Program-made: the position numbers and the translations under genes
Notes under the pieces: model-generated
Told to the model about the DNA's origin: nothing
The model's database searches: none
What the model saw: only the letters and a program-made list of their open reading frames with translations
Assembly: GCF_002994635.1 (NCBI RefSeq)
Contig: NZ_PVNL01000039.1
Location: 1-46,415, forward strand
Source: Enhygromyxa salina
GTDB taxonomy: Bacteria; Myxococcota_A; Polyangia; Nannocystales; Nannocystaceae
DNA length: 46,415 nucleotides
Direction: 5' to 3'
Part shown: one piece after another, positions 7,863-18,022 of the stretch
How the letters are laid out: each line of letters opens with the position of its first letter
Numbering within the stretch: position 1 is the stretch's first letter

Positions 7863-10064
7863 CCCGAGGTTGGTCAGGGCCGAGAGCTCGGGTCGGACAG
7901 CCTCGAAGGTCGCGCGCAGCTCGGCGACGCGCAGACCCGACGCACGGCCCGAGCGGGCGTCGGCCTCGATCAGCGCCGCGACACCAGCGAGCGCGCGAGC
8001 GCCCATGGCCGCGCTCGATCCCTTGAGCGCGTGAGCGGCCTCGGCCACCGCCGCGAGGGCCTCGCCGCCGGCCTGCTCGATCAGCTGAACCTGCCGCTCC
8101 GACTGCTCGAGGAATTGGCGGCTCATGCTGGCGAGCAACCCGGGCTTGACCCCCTCGAGCTCGCGCAGCTCGGCGAGCGTCTGGGGATCGAGCCGACTGT
8201 GGCGGCCCGGAGCCACCGCGCGCAGGGCCGCAGCGAGGACCTCGAAGCGCACTGGTTTGGCGACGAACTCGTGCATCCCGGCCGCGATCGTCAGCTCGCG
8301 CTGGCGCTCGGAGTCGTGGGCTGTGACGGCGATGAACGGGGTCTCGCGGTTGGGCCCCGGCCGGCCCCGAACCGCCCGCGTCAGCTCGAGGCCGTCCATG
8401 CCCGGGAGCTGACAGTCCATCAAGACCACGTCGAAGCGGCGGGCAAACAGCAGCTCGAGCGCGTCGGAGCCGGTGGTCGCGGGCACCCGGGTGTGGCCGA
8501 GCCGGGCCAGCATCGCGTCGCTGACCTCGAGGTTCACGGGGTTGTCCTCGACGATCAGCACCTCGAGCGGAGCGCTCACGCGCTCGACCGTCCACCAGGG
8601 CGACGCGAGCTCACCGGGCAGCGGGGCGATCGGCGCGGCGAACTTCAGCGTGAATTCGAAGCTGGTGCCCAGGCCCAGCGTGGACTCGAGGGTCAGCTCC
8701 CCACCCATCTGCTCGACCAATTGCTTGGCGATCGTCAGCCCGAGCCCGGTCCCGCCGTACTCGCGGGTGGTCGACGAGTCGGCCTGGACGAACGGCTCGA
8801 ACACGCGCTGAGCCGCGTCCTCGCTCATGCCGACGCCCGTGTCACGAACCCGGACCCGGACCCACACGCCGTCGGGATCGAGGTGATCGAGATCGGCCTC
8901 GACGCTGACGCTACCTTCGGGCGTGAACTTGACGGCGTTTCCGGCCAGGTTGGCGACGATCTGCGACAGCCGGTTGGGGTCCCCGCGCAGCCACCGGGGG
9001 ATCGCGTCGTCGACCTTCAAGCCCAGCGCGAGCTGGCGCCGGGCCGCGACGACCTGCAACGGCGCGAGCGCCCCCTCGAGCGCGTTGGTCAGCCCAAAAT
9101 CGAGCTGTTGCAGCTCCACGCCCTCGGCCTCGAGCCGCGAGAAATCGAGCACGTCGTTGACGAGCCCGACCATGGTGGTTCCGCAGTTGCGGATGGTCTC
9201 GACGTGACGGCGAGCCGGCTCGGGGAGATCGGCCTGGGCGAGCAAGTCACCGATCCCCAGGATCCCGTTGAGCGGCGTGCGGATCTCGTGGGACACGTTG
9301 GCCACGAACCGAGCCTTGGCCTCGGTCGCGGCCTCGGCCTCGTTGCGGGCGTCGAGCAAGTCGGCGTGGATCAAGTTACGGATCTGAACCTCGTCGTGGA
9401 GCTTGGCGTTGGCCTTGCTCAGCGCCGCGGTCCGCTGCTCGACGCGGACCTCGAGCTCGGCCAGCACCGTCTGCAGCTTCTCGGTGGTCGCCAGCCAGCC
9501 TGCGCGGGCGCGCTCGGTCGCGGCCACGGCCCGCGAGACCGCCCACGCCGCCATCAGCAGCCCCGTCAGCGCCGCGATCACCGTCGTGGTCACGCCCCCG
9601 GGGTAGTCGGGCACAGGCAGCAGCCCGCGCTGCTCCGCCAACAGCAGACCCACGACCAGCACGCCGCCAACAACCGCCAACGCTGCGATCGCCTGGCGAC
9701 CCAGGGCCAGGCCGGCCATGAAGATCGCGATGGCGTAGAGGTAGACGACGTCGAGCACGGGCGTCGTCCACACGGCCGTGACCGTGATCAGAGCGTAGAT
9801 CGAGAGCACCAGCAGCAACGCCCCACTCCGCACTCGGCCCTGGCGCGTCAACCACAGCGCAACAGTCAGCGGGACCGCGGAGCTCAGCGTCACCCACGTG
9901 GTCACGGTGATCAGCTGGGCGAGCACCGCCCCGACGATCGTGGAGCCGACGGCCGCGAGCAGGGCCGCCCAGCAGACCGGCTCGACGACCTCGGACCGCC
10001 ACCGCGATCCATCGTCCATGGTCTCCGCGTTGCGCGTCGCCGCCTCGGTTAGATCGGGCATCAT
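7848..10064 (-). CDS. Hybrid histidine kinase with receiver and HPt domains
   Basis: The start is taken at the ATG ending at 10064, which overlaps the stop of the upstream gene (ATGA), giving 738 residues; longer frames run into that gene. Residues about 30-180 hold roughly six membrane helices. A coiled coil (190-245) leads to HisKA with H259 in FVANVSHEIRTPLNG. The ATPase domain shows the N box NLAGNAVKFTP, DTGVGM and GGTGLGLTIAKQL. A receiver domain follows with D550 in LMDCQLPGMDG, then an HPt domain with H678 in AHALKGSS. This is a BarA/TorS-like multistep phosphorelay kinase in the inner membrane. The sensed signal is unknown because no periplasmic sensor domain is evident. It is the last gene of a translationally coupled operon. 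Confidence 0.92.
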   Translation of the reverse strand: MMPDLTEAATRNAETMDDGSRWRSEVVEPVCWAALLAAVGSTIVGAVLAQLITVTTWVTLSSAVPLTVALWLTRQGRVRSGALLLVLSIYALITVTAVWTTPVLDVVYLYAIAIFMAGLALGRQAIAALAVVGGVLVVGLLLAEQRGLLPVPDYPGGVTTTVIAALTGLLMAAWAVSRAVAATERARAGWLATTEKLQTVLAELEVRVEQRTAALSKANAKLHDEVQIRNLIHADLLDARNEAEAATEAKARFVANVSHEIRTPLNGILGIGDLLAQADLPEPARRHVETIRNCGTTMVGLVNDVLDFSRLEAEGVELQQLDFGLTNALEGALAPLQVVAARRQLALGLKVDDAIPRWLRGDPNRLSQIVANLAGNAVKFTPEGSVSVEADLDHLDPDGVWVRVRVRDTGVGMSEDAAQRVFEPFVQADSSTTREYGGTGLGLTIAKQLVEQMGGELTLESTLGLGTSFEFTLKFAAPIAPLPGELASPWWTVERVSAPLEVLIVEDNPVNLEVSDAMLARLGHTRVPATTGSDALELLFARRFDVVLMDCQLPGMDGLELTRAVRGRPGPNRETPFIAVTAHDSERQRELTIAAGMHEFVAKPVRFEVLAAALRAVAPGRHSRLDPQTLAELRELEGVKPGLLASMSRQFLEQSERQVQLIEQAGGEALAAVAEAAHALKGSSAAMGARALAGVAALIEADARSGRASGLRVAELRATFEAVRPELSALTNLGSSSD

Positions 10065-10741
10065 GGGTCCACGCTCTCGAGCCGAAGCTCGAACGCCTCG
10101 CTCGGGATCCCCTCGGTCAGTCGAGCGACACGCTCGGCCCGGCGGTCGAGCAGCGGCAGGTGCTCGGGCAAGAACTCGCCGATCACGTCCGCGAACGGCT
10201 GGGCGCAGTACAGCGTGAGCCGCGAGAAGATCCACAGATCCATCCGCAAGATGCGGGCGCTCGAGCGCGACACCTGGCCCGCCAGCGCGGTCGCCCGCGC
10301 GTCGGCCAGCCGACCCATGGCCCGCCCGAACAATGCCAGCGTCGAGCTCGGCCAGTCGACGTAGACAAACAGATGGGCACCAGCGGCGAGCAGCCCACGC
10401 AGGACCCGGACATGCGAGGCGAACAACAGGTCGCCGAGCTCCTCGCGCTCGTGATCGTCGAGCTCGGGATCGAAGCGGACTCTCGCGGACGCGTCGTCGT
10501 TGGCCCCACGAAACACGAACACCCGCGGCCTCGTGCGGGCGCTGACGAACGCGTTGATGATCTCGGCGTCGCGCGGGGAGTTGGCCACGCGACGCCGCAT
10601 CTGCTCGAGCTTGGACCGGTCCCAGTCGATCTTCTCGGTGGGCGTGACGACCAGCGCGCCCCACGAGCCACCGAGCGCGCGCTCGATGTAGCTCAGACCG
10701 CTCTCGGCGACAGCGGCGTGGGGCGCGACGGCGTCGGGCAT
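10061..10741 (-). CDS. Unknown soluble protein between aldo/keto reductase and histidine kinase
   Basis: From the ATG at 10741 the product has 226 residues. A GTG at 10750 that overlaps the stop of the upstream reductase gene (GTGA) is an equally good start and would add three residues. No signal peptide, membrane segment or recognised domain is seen. The N-terminal half has the mixed alpha/beta hydrophobic pattern of a soluble fold; the rest is Leu/Ala/Arg-rich helix. Its stop overlaps the ATG of the histidine kinase, so the proteins are probably made together and it could be a partner or input protein of that kinase. That role is inferred only from coupling. Confidence 0.7.
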   Translation of the reverse strand: MPDAVAPHAAVAESGLSYIERALGGSWGALVVTPTEKIDWDRSKLEQMRRRVANSPRDAEIINAFVSARTRPRVFVFRGANDDASARVRFDPELDDHEREELGDLLFASHVRVLRGLLAAGAHLFVYVDWPSSTLALFGRAMGRLADARATALAGQVSRSSARILRMDLWIFSRLTLYCAQPFADVIGEFLPEHLPLLDRRAERVARLTEGIPSEAFELRLESVDP

Positions 10742-10746
10742 GCGCG

Positions 10747-11772
<1,026 letters not shown>

Positions 11773-11840
11773 TTGCCGGCCATGGTGCCCCACTTCCAGG
11801 TCGATCTGACAGCGCCGTCGGTTGCGGTGTACGTTCACCC

Positions 11841-12569
11841 GTGGCCACGAGCGGACCTGTGTTCATCGCTGGCGCGACCGGTTACACCGGGCGCGAGGTC
11901 GTGCGCGAGTGTGTCGCACGCGGGCTCGAGACTGTCGCCCACGTGCGGCCGGACAGCTCGCGGCTCGACCATTGGCGCAAACATTTCGGGGCCGTCGGAG
12001 CCCGCGTCGACACCACCGCGTGGAGGCTCGACGAGATCGGAGCCACGCTCGCGCGCCTGCAGCCGAGCCAGGTCCACGCGCTGCTCGGGACCACCCGCAA
12101 GCGCGGCAGCGGATCGGGCAGCGGATCGGCGGTCGTCGACACCTACGAGGCGGTCGACTACGGCCTGTCGATCATGTTGCTCGAGGCCGCGCTCGCGTGC
12201 GGCAGCAACCCTCGGTTCGTGTACCTGTCTGCGCTCGGCGCCGACGGACGAGCCGTCAACGCCTACATGGGGGTGCGCAAGCGGGTCGAGGCGGCGATCC
12301 GGGGCAGCGGCCTCCCCTACCTGGTCGCGCGGCCGGGGTTCATCACGGGCGACGACCGCGATGAGACCCGCGCGGCCGAGCGGATCGCGTCGGTCGTCGG
12401 CGACGGACTGCTCGGACTGCTCGGGGCGCTCGGGGCCAAGCGGACCCAGGCTCGCTACTCGTCGCTGACGGGGGCGCAGCTGGGGGCGGCGATCGTCGAG
12501 CTGGCGTGTGAGGCACGCGAGCACGCGGTGCTCGCGGAGACCGAGCAACTGCGGGCGTGCGTGAGCTAG
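11841..12569 (+). CDS. NAD(P)-binding Rossmann-fold protein (atypical SDR/NmrA-like)
   Basis: The 242-residue protein starts at a GTG and opens directly with a beta strand and the dinucleotide-binding motif GATGYTGREVV (about residues 11-21). The pattern RFVYLSALGAD and a following Y-x-x-x-R/K-like segment (YMGVRKRVE) fit atypical short-chain dehydrogenases of the NmrA/TIP30 type. The C-terminus is the variable half, with ARPGFITG as in related proteins. It is probably an oxidoreductase or redox-sensing protein in the cytosol. It is transcribed away from the aldo/keto reductase gene across a 68-bp spacer and converges on the DUF1552 gene. Confidence 0.8.
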   Translation: MATSGPVFIAGATGYTGREVVRECVARGLETVAHVRPDSSRLDHWRKHFGAVGARVDTTAWRLDEIGATLARLQPSQVHALLGTTRKRGSGSGSGSAVVDTYEAVDYGLSIMLLEAALACGSNPRFVYLSALGADGRAVNAYMGVRKRVEAAIRGSGLPYLVARPGFITGDDRDETRAAERIASVVGDGLLGLLGALGAKRTQARYSSLTGAQLGAAIVELACEAREHAVLAETEQLRACVS

Positions 12570-12646
12570 GAGCGGCTCGATATCTGGACTTGGGAGTCGT
12601 TCGCGGGGGTCGGGCGCACACGGACGCTCAGAGCTGCGAACCTTCG

Positions 12647-14029
12647 TCACGTCAGCCCGCTCAGCGGGCCCGTTCCGTAGATCGGGTTGCCGAACTCCGT
12701 GGCGTCGATGTCCATCGCGTTGAGCAGCGAGACCAGGAGACGGTTGTGGCCCGTGTCGCCGGGGAACTCCACGTAGCGCCCTGTGTTGAACACGCTGTCG
12801 ACGCCGCCTGCGAGCACGTAGGGCAGATCGTGGCGGTCATGATTGTTGCCGCGGGCCTGCTCGTTGGTCCACAGGATCACCGTATTGTCGAAGACCGTTC
12901 CGTCGCCCTCGGGGATCGCCTTCAGGCGATCGATCAATGCCCCGAGTTGACTGGCGTACCAGGTGTTGATCAGCGTGTTGTGATGGACCTTGACCGTCTC
13001 CTCGTCACCCTTGTGGGCGAGGGCGTGGTGCCCGTCCTTGATCGCGGGATCGATGAAGGAGAGCACGGCGCTCGATGTCGAGTTGGTCCACATCAAGGTT
13101 GCGACCCGGGTGAGGTCGCAGGCGAAGGCCATCGCCAGGAGATCCATCTGCAGGCCGCCGATGATCGGCATGTTCTCGATCTTGTTGACGTCGAGCGCGG
13201 GGCCGAGGTCGAGCGGCTGGCAGACGCCGTCGAACTTGACGACGGCCTTGTCGAGTCGATCGCGGATCGCGTCGATCCCGAGCAGGTGGTTGTGGAGCTT
13301 CTCCCTGTCTTCGCCCCCAAGCCGGTCGCGCAGGCGCTTGTAGTCTTCGGCGACCACGTCGAGCACCGAGTGGCGCCGGGCGATCCGTTGCTCGACCTCG
13401 AGCGGGTCGCCGAGCGAGTCCCCGAACAGGCGCTGGTAGGCGGCGTAGGGGCTGTTCTCTGGGGGCAGGGGCTGGCCGGGGCCGCGGTAGGAGATCCGCC
13501 CGCCGACGTTGGCGCCCTGTACGGCGACGCCGAGCTCGACCGATTTATAGGGTGTGTTTTGGCCGATGTGATTGGCGATTGCCTGGTCGACCGAGATACC
13601 GCCGGCCCAGCCCGCCGTCTGTCCGCCGCCGCCGATGAAGTTACCCGGGAGCAGCTCGGTCGCGGTCAGGCACCCACCGGTGCCCTTTTGATGAGCGTCA
13701 CCGGGGGACTTGCCGTCGAGGTTGGGCGCCATCGCCGAGAGCATGTCGACGCCGCCGATGATGAGCAGATCGTCTTTGTGCTTGGCGAGCGGCGTCAAGA
13801 TTGGCGAGAGCTGAAACTCGGTCTCCGAGAGCACGCTCGTCGGCCAAAAATTCTTGGCGATCGTGCCATTCGGCGTGTACATGACGATGAATCGCTTGGG
13901 GTGCTCCGACCCGCCCGCGTGGGCCGGGGACCCGCGCATGGCGTCGAGCAGGGGCAGGCCAAGGGCGAGGCCACCGAGGCCACGCAGGACCGTACGTCGG
14001 GTCAGGGGGATGCGGCGAATGAGGGTCAT
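12647..14029 (-). CDS. DUF1552 family protein with Tat signal
   Basis: The start is the ATG at 14029, overlapping the stop of the upstream gene by four bases, which gives 460 residues. The N-terminus has a twin-arginine motif T-R-R-T-V-L-R (residues 10-16) and a hydrophobic stretch ending near AHA, so the folded protein is probably exported by Tat. The rest matches DUF1552: KRFIVMYTPNGT near the start, a Gly-rich segment, LMWTNSTS, DGHHALAH and LWTNEQARGNNHDRHDLPYVLAGG. The family is related to sulfatase/DUF1501-like exported proteins of planctomycetes and myxobacteria and is nearly always beside DUF1592 proteins, as here. The reaction is unknown. Confidence 0.88.
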   Translation of the reverse strand: MTLIRRIPLTRRTVLRGLGGLALGLPLLDAMRGSPAHAGGSEHPKRFIVMYTPNGTIAKNFWPTSVLSETEFQLSPILTPLAKHKDDLLIIGGVDMLSAMAPNLDGKSPGDAHQKGTGGCLTATELLPGNFIGGGGQTAGWAGGISVDQAIANHIGQNTPYKSVELGVAVQGANVGGRISYRGPGQPLPPENSPYAAYQRLFGDSLGDPLEVEQRIARRHSVLDVVAEDYKRLRDRLGGEDREKLHNHLLGIDAIRDRLDKAVVKFDGVCQPLDLGPALDVNKIENMPIIGGLQMDLLAMAFACDLTRVATLMWTNSTSSAVLSFIDPAIKDGHHALAHKGDEETVKVHHNTLINTWYASQLGALIDRLKAIPEGDGTVFDNTVILWTNEQARGNNHDRHDLPYVLAGGVDSVFNTGRYVEFPGDTGHNRLLVSLLNAMDIDATEFGNPIYGTGPLSGLT

Positions 14030-15723
14030 GGCGAGTTCTCCTGGACCGCGTGGCGGTAGCGGAACGCGTCGGTCTGCGTGAGCGCGACGATCAGCTCCTT
14101 GATGTCGTAGTTGGAGGCGGCGAAGGCGGCTCGGATCTCGTCGACCGAGCACTCGTCCTGCTCGGTCTCGATCCGGCCGTAGCCAAATCGGAACCACTGA
14201 CTGACCACGCAGTTCTTGACTTGATCACTGCTGGCGAGCAGCTGGGCAAGCTCGATGACGCCGTTGAACGCTCCGTCGATGTCGGTACCATTGAGCTGGC
14301 CGGTCGCGTCGATCTCGAGACCCCACTCGGTCTCGCGGTAGCGTCCGATGCCATCGAAGTGTTCGAAGCCAAACCCGATCGGGTCCATGAGTGAGTGGCA
14401 ACCTGCGCATACTGGATTCTCCGAGTGCTCGGCGAACTGCTCCCGCGTCGTCTGGGTCGTGTCCACCGAGGGTGGCTCGGGGACGTTGTCGGGCGGCGGC
14501 GGCGGGACCTGACACAGGATCGTCTCGCGCACGAACTTACCGCGGTGGATCGGCGACGAGCGATCGGGCTTTGCGAACAGGGCCAGGAGCCCTGGCTGGG
14601 TCAGGAATCCCGCGTACTTGCCAGGGTCGAGGTCGACGCGGGTGAACTCGACGCCGCCCGGGCCGTCGACGCCGTAGAAGTTGGCGAGCTCCTGATTCAT
14701 CATCGTGTAGGGCGCCGTGAACAGGAGCTCGACGTTGGCGTCCGCCTCGAACACCGCGTGGTCGATGAACGCCTCGGTCTCGGAGCGCCACAGCAGTGGC
14801 AGGCCGTCGTAGAAGTCTGGGTACAGGCCGGGGTCCTTGCCGCTCGCCAGAATCAGCGGCTCGATCGCGTCGAGCTGCAGCCACTGGCGGTGGAAATTCC
14901 TGACCGCCTCGCGGGCTCGCGGCGTGGCGAGCATGCGCCGGGCCTGCGCCTCGATCTCGGCCGGGTCACCGAGCTGCCCGGCGTCGGCGGCGTCGAACAA
15001 GATCGCGTCGGGCATGCTGTTCCACAGCAGATACGACAGGCGCGAGGCGATCTCGTAGTGGGTCAGGGCGACCACGTCGCCGTCGACGGGCTCGGCCATG
15101 CCGAACTCGACCCGATAGATGAAGTTTGACGACTGCAGCAACGCCTGAACGACCAGCTGGATGCCCATGGTCGCCGAGAACGGCGCCTGATCGAGCGCCG
15201 CGCCCTCCGTGAACAAGCTGACGTAGGTCTGGACCTCCTCGTCGGTCAGCGGGCGTCGAAACACGCGCTTGCCAAAGCTGCGAATGAACTCGTTGGCATC
15301 GCTGCCGCAGCTGGCCTGATCGACCGGGAGACCCTGACAATTGACGAGTTCCTGCACCAGGGTCGGCGTGTGGGTCGCCGCGAGGGTCTCGGCCGCGACC
15401 AGGTAGTGCTCGGCGAGCAGCGGGCTGACGACGAGTACGTCGGCCTGGTTGTCGAATCCGCCGGCCTCTTCGTCGGGTGGGAACGCGTTGGCCGGCTGGC
15501 TGTTGTCGCCGAACAGCTGGTAGACCGTGTTGTTGTACTCGACCCGCGTGAGCCGGCGGATCGGGGTGGGCCCGGGCTCGGGGGGCGACTTCACCTCCCC
15601 GTCCCCGTCACCATCACCTTGTGCGCTGTGCGTGCCCAGCTCTCCCGACCCCAAGCTACAGGCGAGGAGCAGGAGCAAGACAGCCAAGCCGATCGTAGTA
15701 ATTCGAGATACCGGCATAATCAT
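14026..15723 (-). CDS. PSD/PSCyt multidomain lipoprotein (DUF1592/DUF1588/DUF1585)
   Basis: Starting at the ATG at 15723 (a second ATG at 15717 is equally possible), the product has about 565 residues. A signal peptide ends in the lipobox L-L-A-C and is followed by a short Gly-Asp linker. The order of segments fits DUF1587 (RRLTRVEYNNTVYQLFGD), DUF1595 (FGKRVFRRPLTDEEV), DUF1592 (ELANFYGVDG), DUF1588 (HRGKFVRETILC ... CAGCHSLMDPIGFGFEHFD) and DUF1585 (GYGR, then YDIKELIVALTQTDAF). CAGCH at about residues 439-443 is a complete haem-c attachment motif, so the protein may be an electron carrier or oxidase of the outer envelope. The stop overlaps the DUF1552 start, and the beta-propeller lipoprotein lies 19 bp upstream in the same operon. 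Confidence 0.9.
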   Translation of the reverse strand: MIMPVSRITTIGLAVLLLLLACSLGSGELGTHSAQGDGDGDGEVKSPPEPGPTPIRRLTRVEYNNTVYQLFGDNSQPANAFPPDEEAGGFDNQADVLVVSPLLAEHYLVAAETLAATHTPTLVQELVNCQGLPVDQASCGSDANEFIRSFGKRVFRRPLTDEEVQTYVSLFTEGAALDQAPFSATMGIQLVVQALLQSSNFIYRVEFGMAEPVDGDVVALTHYEIASRLSYLLWNSMPDAILFDAADAGQLGDPAEIEAQARRMLATPRAREAVRNFHRQWLQLDAIEPLILASGKDPGLYPDFYDGLPLLWRSETEAFIDHAVFEADANVELLFTAPYTMMNQELANFYGVDGPGGVEFTRVDLDPGKYAGFLTQPGLLALFAKPDRSSPIHRGKFVRETILCQVPPPPPDNVPEPPSVDTTQTTREQFAEHSENPVCAGCHSLMDPIGFGFEHFDGIGRYRETEWGLEIDATGQLNGTDIDGAFNGVIELAQLLASSDQVKNCVVSQWFRFGYGRIETEQDECSVDEIRAAFAASNYDIKELIVALTQTDAFRYRHAVQENSP

Positions 15724-15742
15724 GATCCCGGGTAATGGTGGC

Positions 15743-17752
15743 TCACAGCGGGGCCAACTTGACGAGGAAGCCGTCGCTGCGACCGGCGTTCTTGAAGCTA
15801 CCGAGCTCCCCGAAGTCGACCATGAGCCCGAGGCTGCGCCCGGCATGGAGCACGTAGCCCGATTCGGTGATCGCGATGTCGTGACCGAAGTCCGACCCGG
15901 TGTCGCCAAACCGCCAGCCGCCGATGTAGTCGCCGTCGGCGCTCAGCTGGGCGTGAAAGACGTCGGGCTTGTCGCCGTCGGTGATCAGCTGATCGTCGCC
16001 GCCGAAGTCGAGCACCCCATAGAACGCGCCGCCGATGTGAATGTCGCCGTTGGCGGCCAGGGCCAGGCTGAGCCAGCTCTCGGTGCCACCGACCTCGAAT
16101 TGATCAGTCGCGTCGCCGTAGCTGGCGCTCCACACATGATTGCCCTGGCCATCGAGCGTGGCCACGAAGATGTCGCGCGCGCCCTCGCTGGTCAGGGGGC
16201 CGCCGCCGAAGTCCACGCTCTCGGAGATCGCCCCGATCAGCACGATGTCGCCATTGTCCTGGAGCCGGAGATCATGGATCTCGTCGGTGCCAGGGCCGCC
16301 GAACGACCGCGCCCACAGGACGTCGCCCGCGTCGTCGAGTCGAGCGAGGTAGATGTCGAGGTCACCGGAGTGGGTCAGCATCTCGCCGCCGAGCTCGAGC
16401 GGCGCGCCGAACCGGCCAGCGATGACGACGTCGCCGTCTTGGTCGACGTCGACGCCAAACCCATAGTCGTCGCCCGGTCCGCCGATCTGCAGGGCAAAGG
16501 TGGGCTCGCCCGTGTCGCGATCGAGCTGGAGGACCAGGGCGTCGCGCATGCCCGCAGCCACGAGCTCGGCGGCGCCGAAGTCGGCCGTGCCCGTGAACGC
16601 CCCGGTGAGGATGACGTTGTCCTCGGCGTCAAATGTCAGACGGGCGGCTCGGTCAGGCTCGCTGCCGCCAAAGATCCGACTCCAGATGTGGTTGCCCTCG
16701 CCGTCGAGCTTGAAGACGATGATGTCGTTGCCGCCGGACGCGTGGAGCTTGCCGCCGCCGACGTCGATCGTGCCGTACATGCGGCCGAGAAACACGAGCT
16801 CGCCCTCGCTGTCGATCGCCATCTTCTGGGCGATCTGGGTGCTGCTATCGCCAAACTTGCGGCTCCACAGCGGGTTTCCGTAGCGGTCATGCTTGGTGAC
16901 CACGAGGTCCTGCCGCAGCGGATCCGACGGCTCGGCGGTGAGGGGCGCACCGCCGAAGCTGACGGCCCCCTCGAAGTCGCCGAAGCTGTAGATGTCCCCG
17001 GTGCTCTCGTCGATCGCGAGCGAGCGAATCGCCTGGTCGTCGGGGTTGCCGAACCGACGGGCCCAGACCTCGGTGCACTCGGGGACCGCACCGTCGCAGT
17101 CCTCGTCGAGCTCGGCGGTGAAGCAGTTCTCGCCGAGCGGCGTGGTCTCGCCCTCGCACGCGCTCCAGCCCAGACCGCTCGTCAGGCATGTATGCGTTCC
17201 GCTCTTGCACATACCGACGTTGGCCGTTCCCGCGGGGCCATTGTAACAATCCTCGACGATGCCCGGCTCGCACAGGCAATCGTCGCATTCGTCCTCCGGC
17301 GGCAGCAGGCCAGAGATCCAATACTCCATGCACGTCACCTCGTCGTCACCGAGCGGATCACCACCGAGCGGCATCAAGACGCCACAGTCGGGTTGGGTGA
17401 CCTTCGTGTAGAGCAGGCTGGCCTGAGGATTGGACGAGTCTGCGAGGATTCCGCCACAATTCGTGCCCGAGACTCCAGACACCCTGGCTTCGACATTTGG
17501 AGAGATCAGGTCGAGAACGGACGTAGAAGACACCCCGGTGCCATGGCATGTCTCACCACTGCAACGCTGAGCAAACAGCTCGGGAACGTCGCAAGTGAAC
17601 ACCGGCTCCTCGGGGGCGACCTCGGGCATCTCGCCGTCGGTCCCGGTCTCGGACTCCGCGCTCGTTTGTACCGTGGTGTCCTTGCAGCCGAGCATGAGCA
17701 CAAGGGTCGCCACGGGCAGCGCGACCCGCTTCGAAGCAAGAGAAATATCCAT
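15743..17752 (-). CDS. Beta-propeller (SBBP-like) lipoprotein, first gene of the PSD operon
   Basis: The ATG at 17752 begins a clear signal peptide with lipobox M-L-G-C (Cys 23), giving 669 residues. Residues about 45-150 have a Cys-rich region with CSGETCHGTG, which resembles the N-terminus of cytochrome-like PSCyt modules but spaces Cys and CysHis by four residues, so haem attachment is doubtful. A second Cys-rich stretch (about 165-245) ends in a DEDCDG putative-metal-binding motif. From about residue 250, at least seven repeats of the type W-x-R-x-F-G ... D-x-x-G-x-I form an SBBP-type beta-propeller. Lys at the position after the lipid Cys is notable because in Myxococcus it correlates with extracellular-matrix location. 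It is followed 19 bp on by the DUF1592 gene. Confidence 0.85.
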   Translation of the reverse strand: MDISLASKRVALPVATLVLMLGCKDTTVQTSAESETGTDGEMPEVAPEEPVFTCDVPELFAQRCSGETCHGTGVSSTSVLDLISPNVEARVSGVSGTNCGGILADSSNPQASLLYTKVTQPDCGVLMPLGGDPLGDDEVTCMEYWISGLLPPEDECDDCLCEPGIVEDCYNGPAGTANVGMCKSGTHTCLTSGLGWSACEGETTPLGENCFTAELDEDCDGAVPECTEVWARRFGNPDDQAIRSLAIDESTGDIYSFGDFEGAVSFGGAPLTAEPSDPLRQDLVVTKHDRYGNPLWSRKFGDSSTQIAQKMAIDSEGELVFLGRMYGTIDVGGGKLHASGGNDIIVFKLDGEGNHIWSRIFGGSEPDRAARLTFDAEDNVILTGAFTGTADFGAAELVAAGMRDALVLQLDRDTGEPTFALQIGGPGDDYGFGVDVDQDGDVVIAGRFGAPLELGGEMLTHSGDLDIYLARLDDAGDVLWARSFGGPGTDEIHDLRLQDNGDIVLIGAISESVDFGGGPLTSEGARDIFVATLDGQGNHVWSASYGDATDQFEVGGTESWLSLALAANGDIHIGGAFYGVLDFGGDDQLITDGDKPDVFHAQLSADGDYIGGWRFGDTGSDFGHDIAITESGYVLHAGRSLGLMVDFGELGSFKNAGRSDGFLVKLAPL

Positions 17753-17914
17753 TTGACGGTGTTGATACCCCCATTGCCGAGAGGTCTCAAACTCAAACTT
17801 TGCGCGTTTTATCGCCGGCTGCGCAGGTTCGGGTGTGTAGCGAGCGCGAGGTGACGGTTCGGATACAGAGTGAATGCGCGCACATCCATAACTACTATCT
17901 GGTAGGGCGACAAG

Positions 17915-17949
17915 CCCCGCGGATCTCGCGCGAGCCTCAGCTCGCGGGG
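17915..17949. promoter_or_regulatory. Nested inverted repeat in the divergent spacer before the first CotH gene
   Basis: Within the 270-bp divergent spacer a 7-bp perfect inverted repeat (CCCCGCG / CGCGGGG) encloses a 10-bp palindrome CTCGCGCGAG at 17925-17934. It could be an operator or a leader RNA hairpin for the rightward gene. No other clear promoter box was recognised in the spacer. Confidence 0.35.
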
Positions 17950-18022
17950 GCAATGTTGTGAGCAGCGCCGGTCTGCTGCTGCCTCGCAGATGTCTGCTAT
18001 ACAGTAGCCCGGAGGATACAAC

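Noticed and set aside
8031..10052. Long plus-strand frame of 673 codons antisense to the hybrid histidine kinase
   Set aside because: It is a composition shadow of the GC-rich kinase gene; the product is Arg/Gly/Pro-rich without domains, while the minus strand has complete kinase motifs.
12655..12669. GCCCGCT-C-AGCGGGC inverted repeat as a terminator
   Set aside because: It lies inside the last codons of the DUF1552 gene with a one-base centre, which cannot form a normal hairpin loop; it may be chance in GC-rich coding DNA.
12557..14059. Plus-strand frame of 500 codons antisense to the DUF1552 gene
   Set aside because: No motif is seen and it lies wholly opposite a gene with strong family motifs.
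17530..17570. Haem-c site in the propeller lipoprotein (CSGETCH)
   Set aside because: The two Cys are four residues apart rather than the required two, so covalent haem attachment is not supported.
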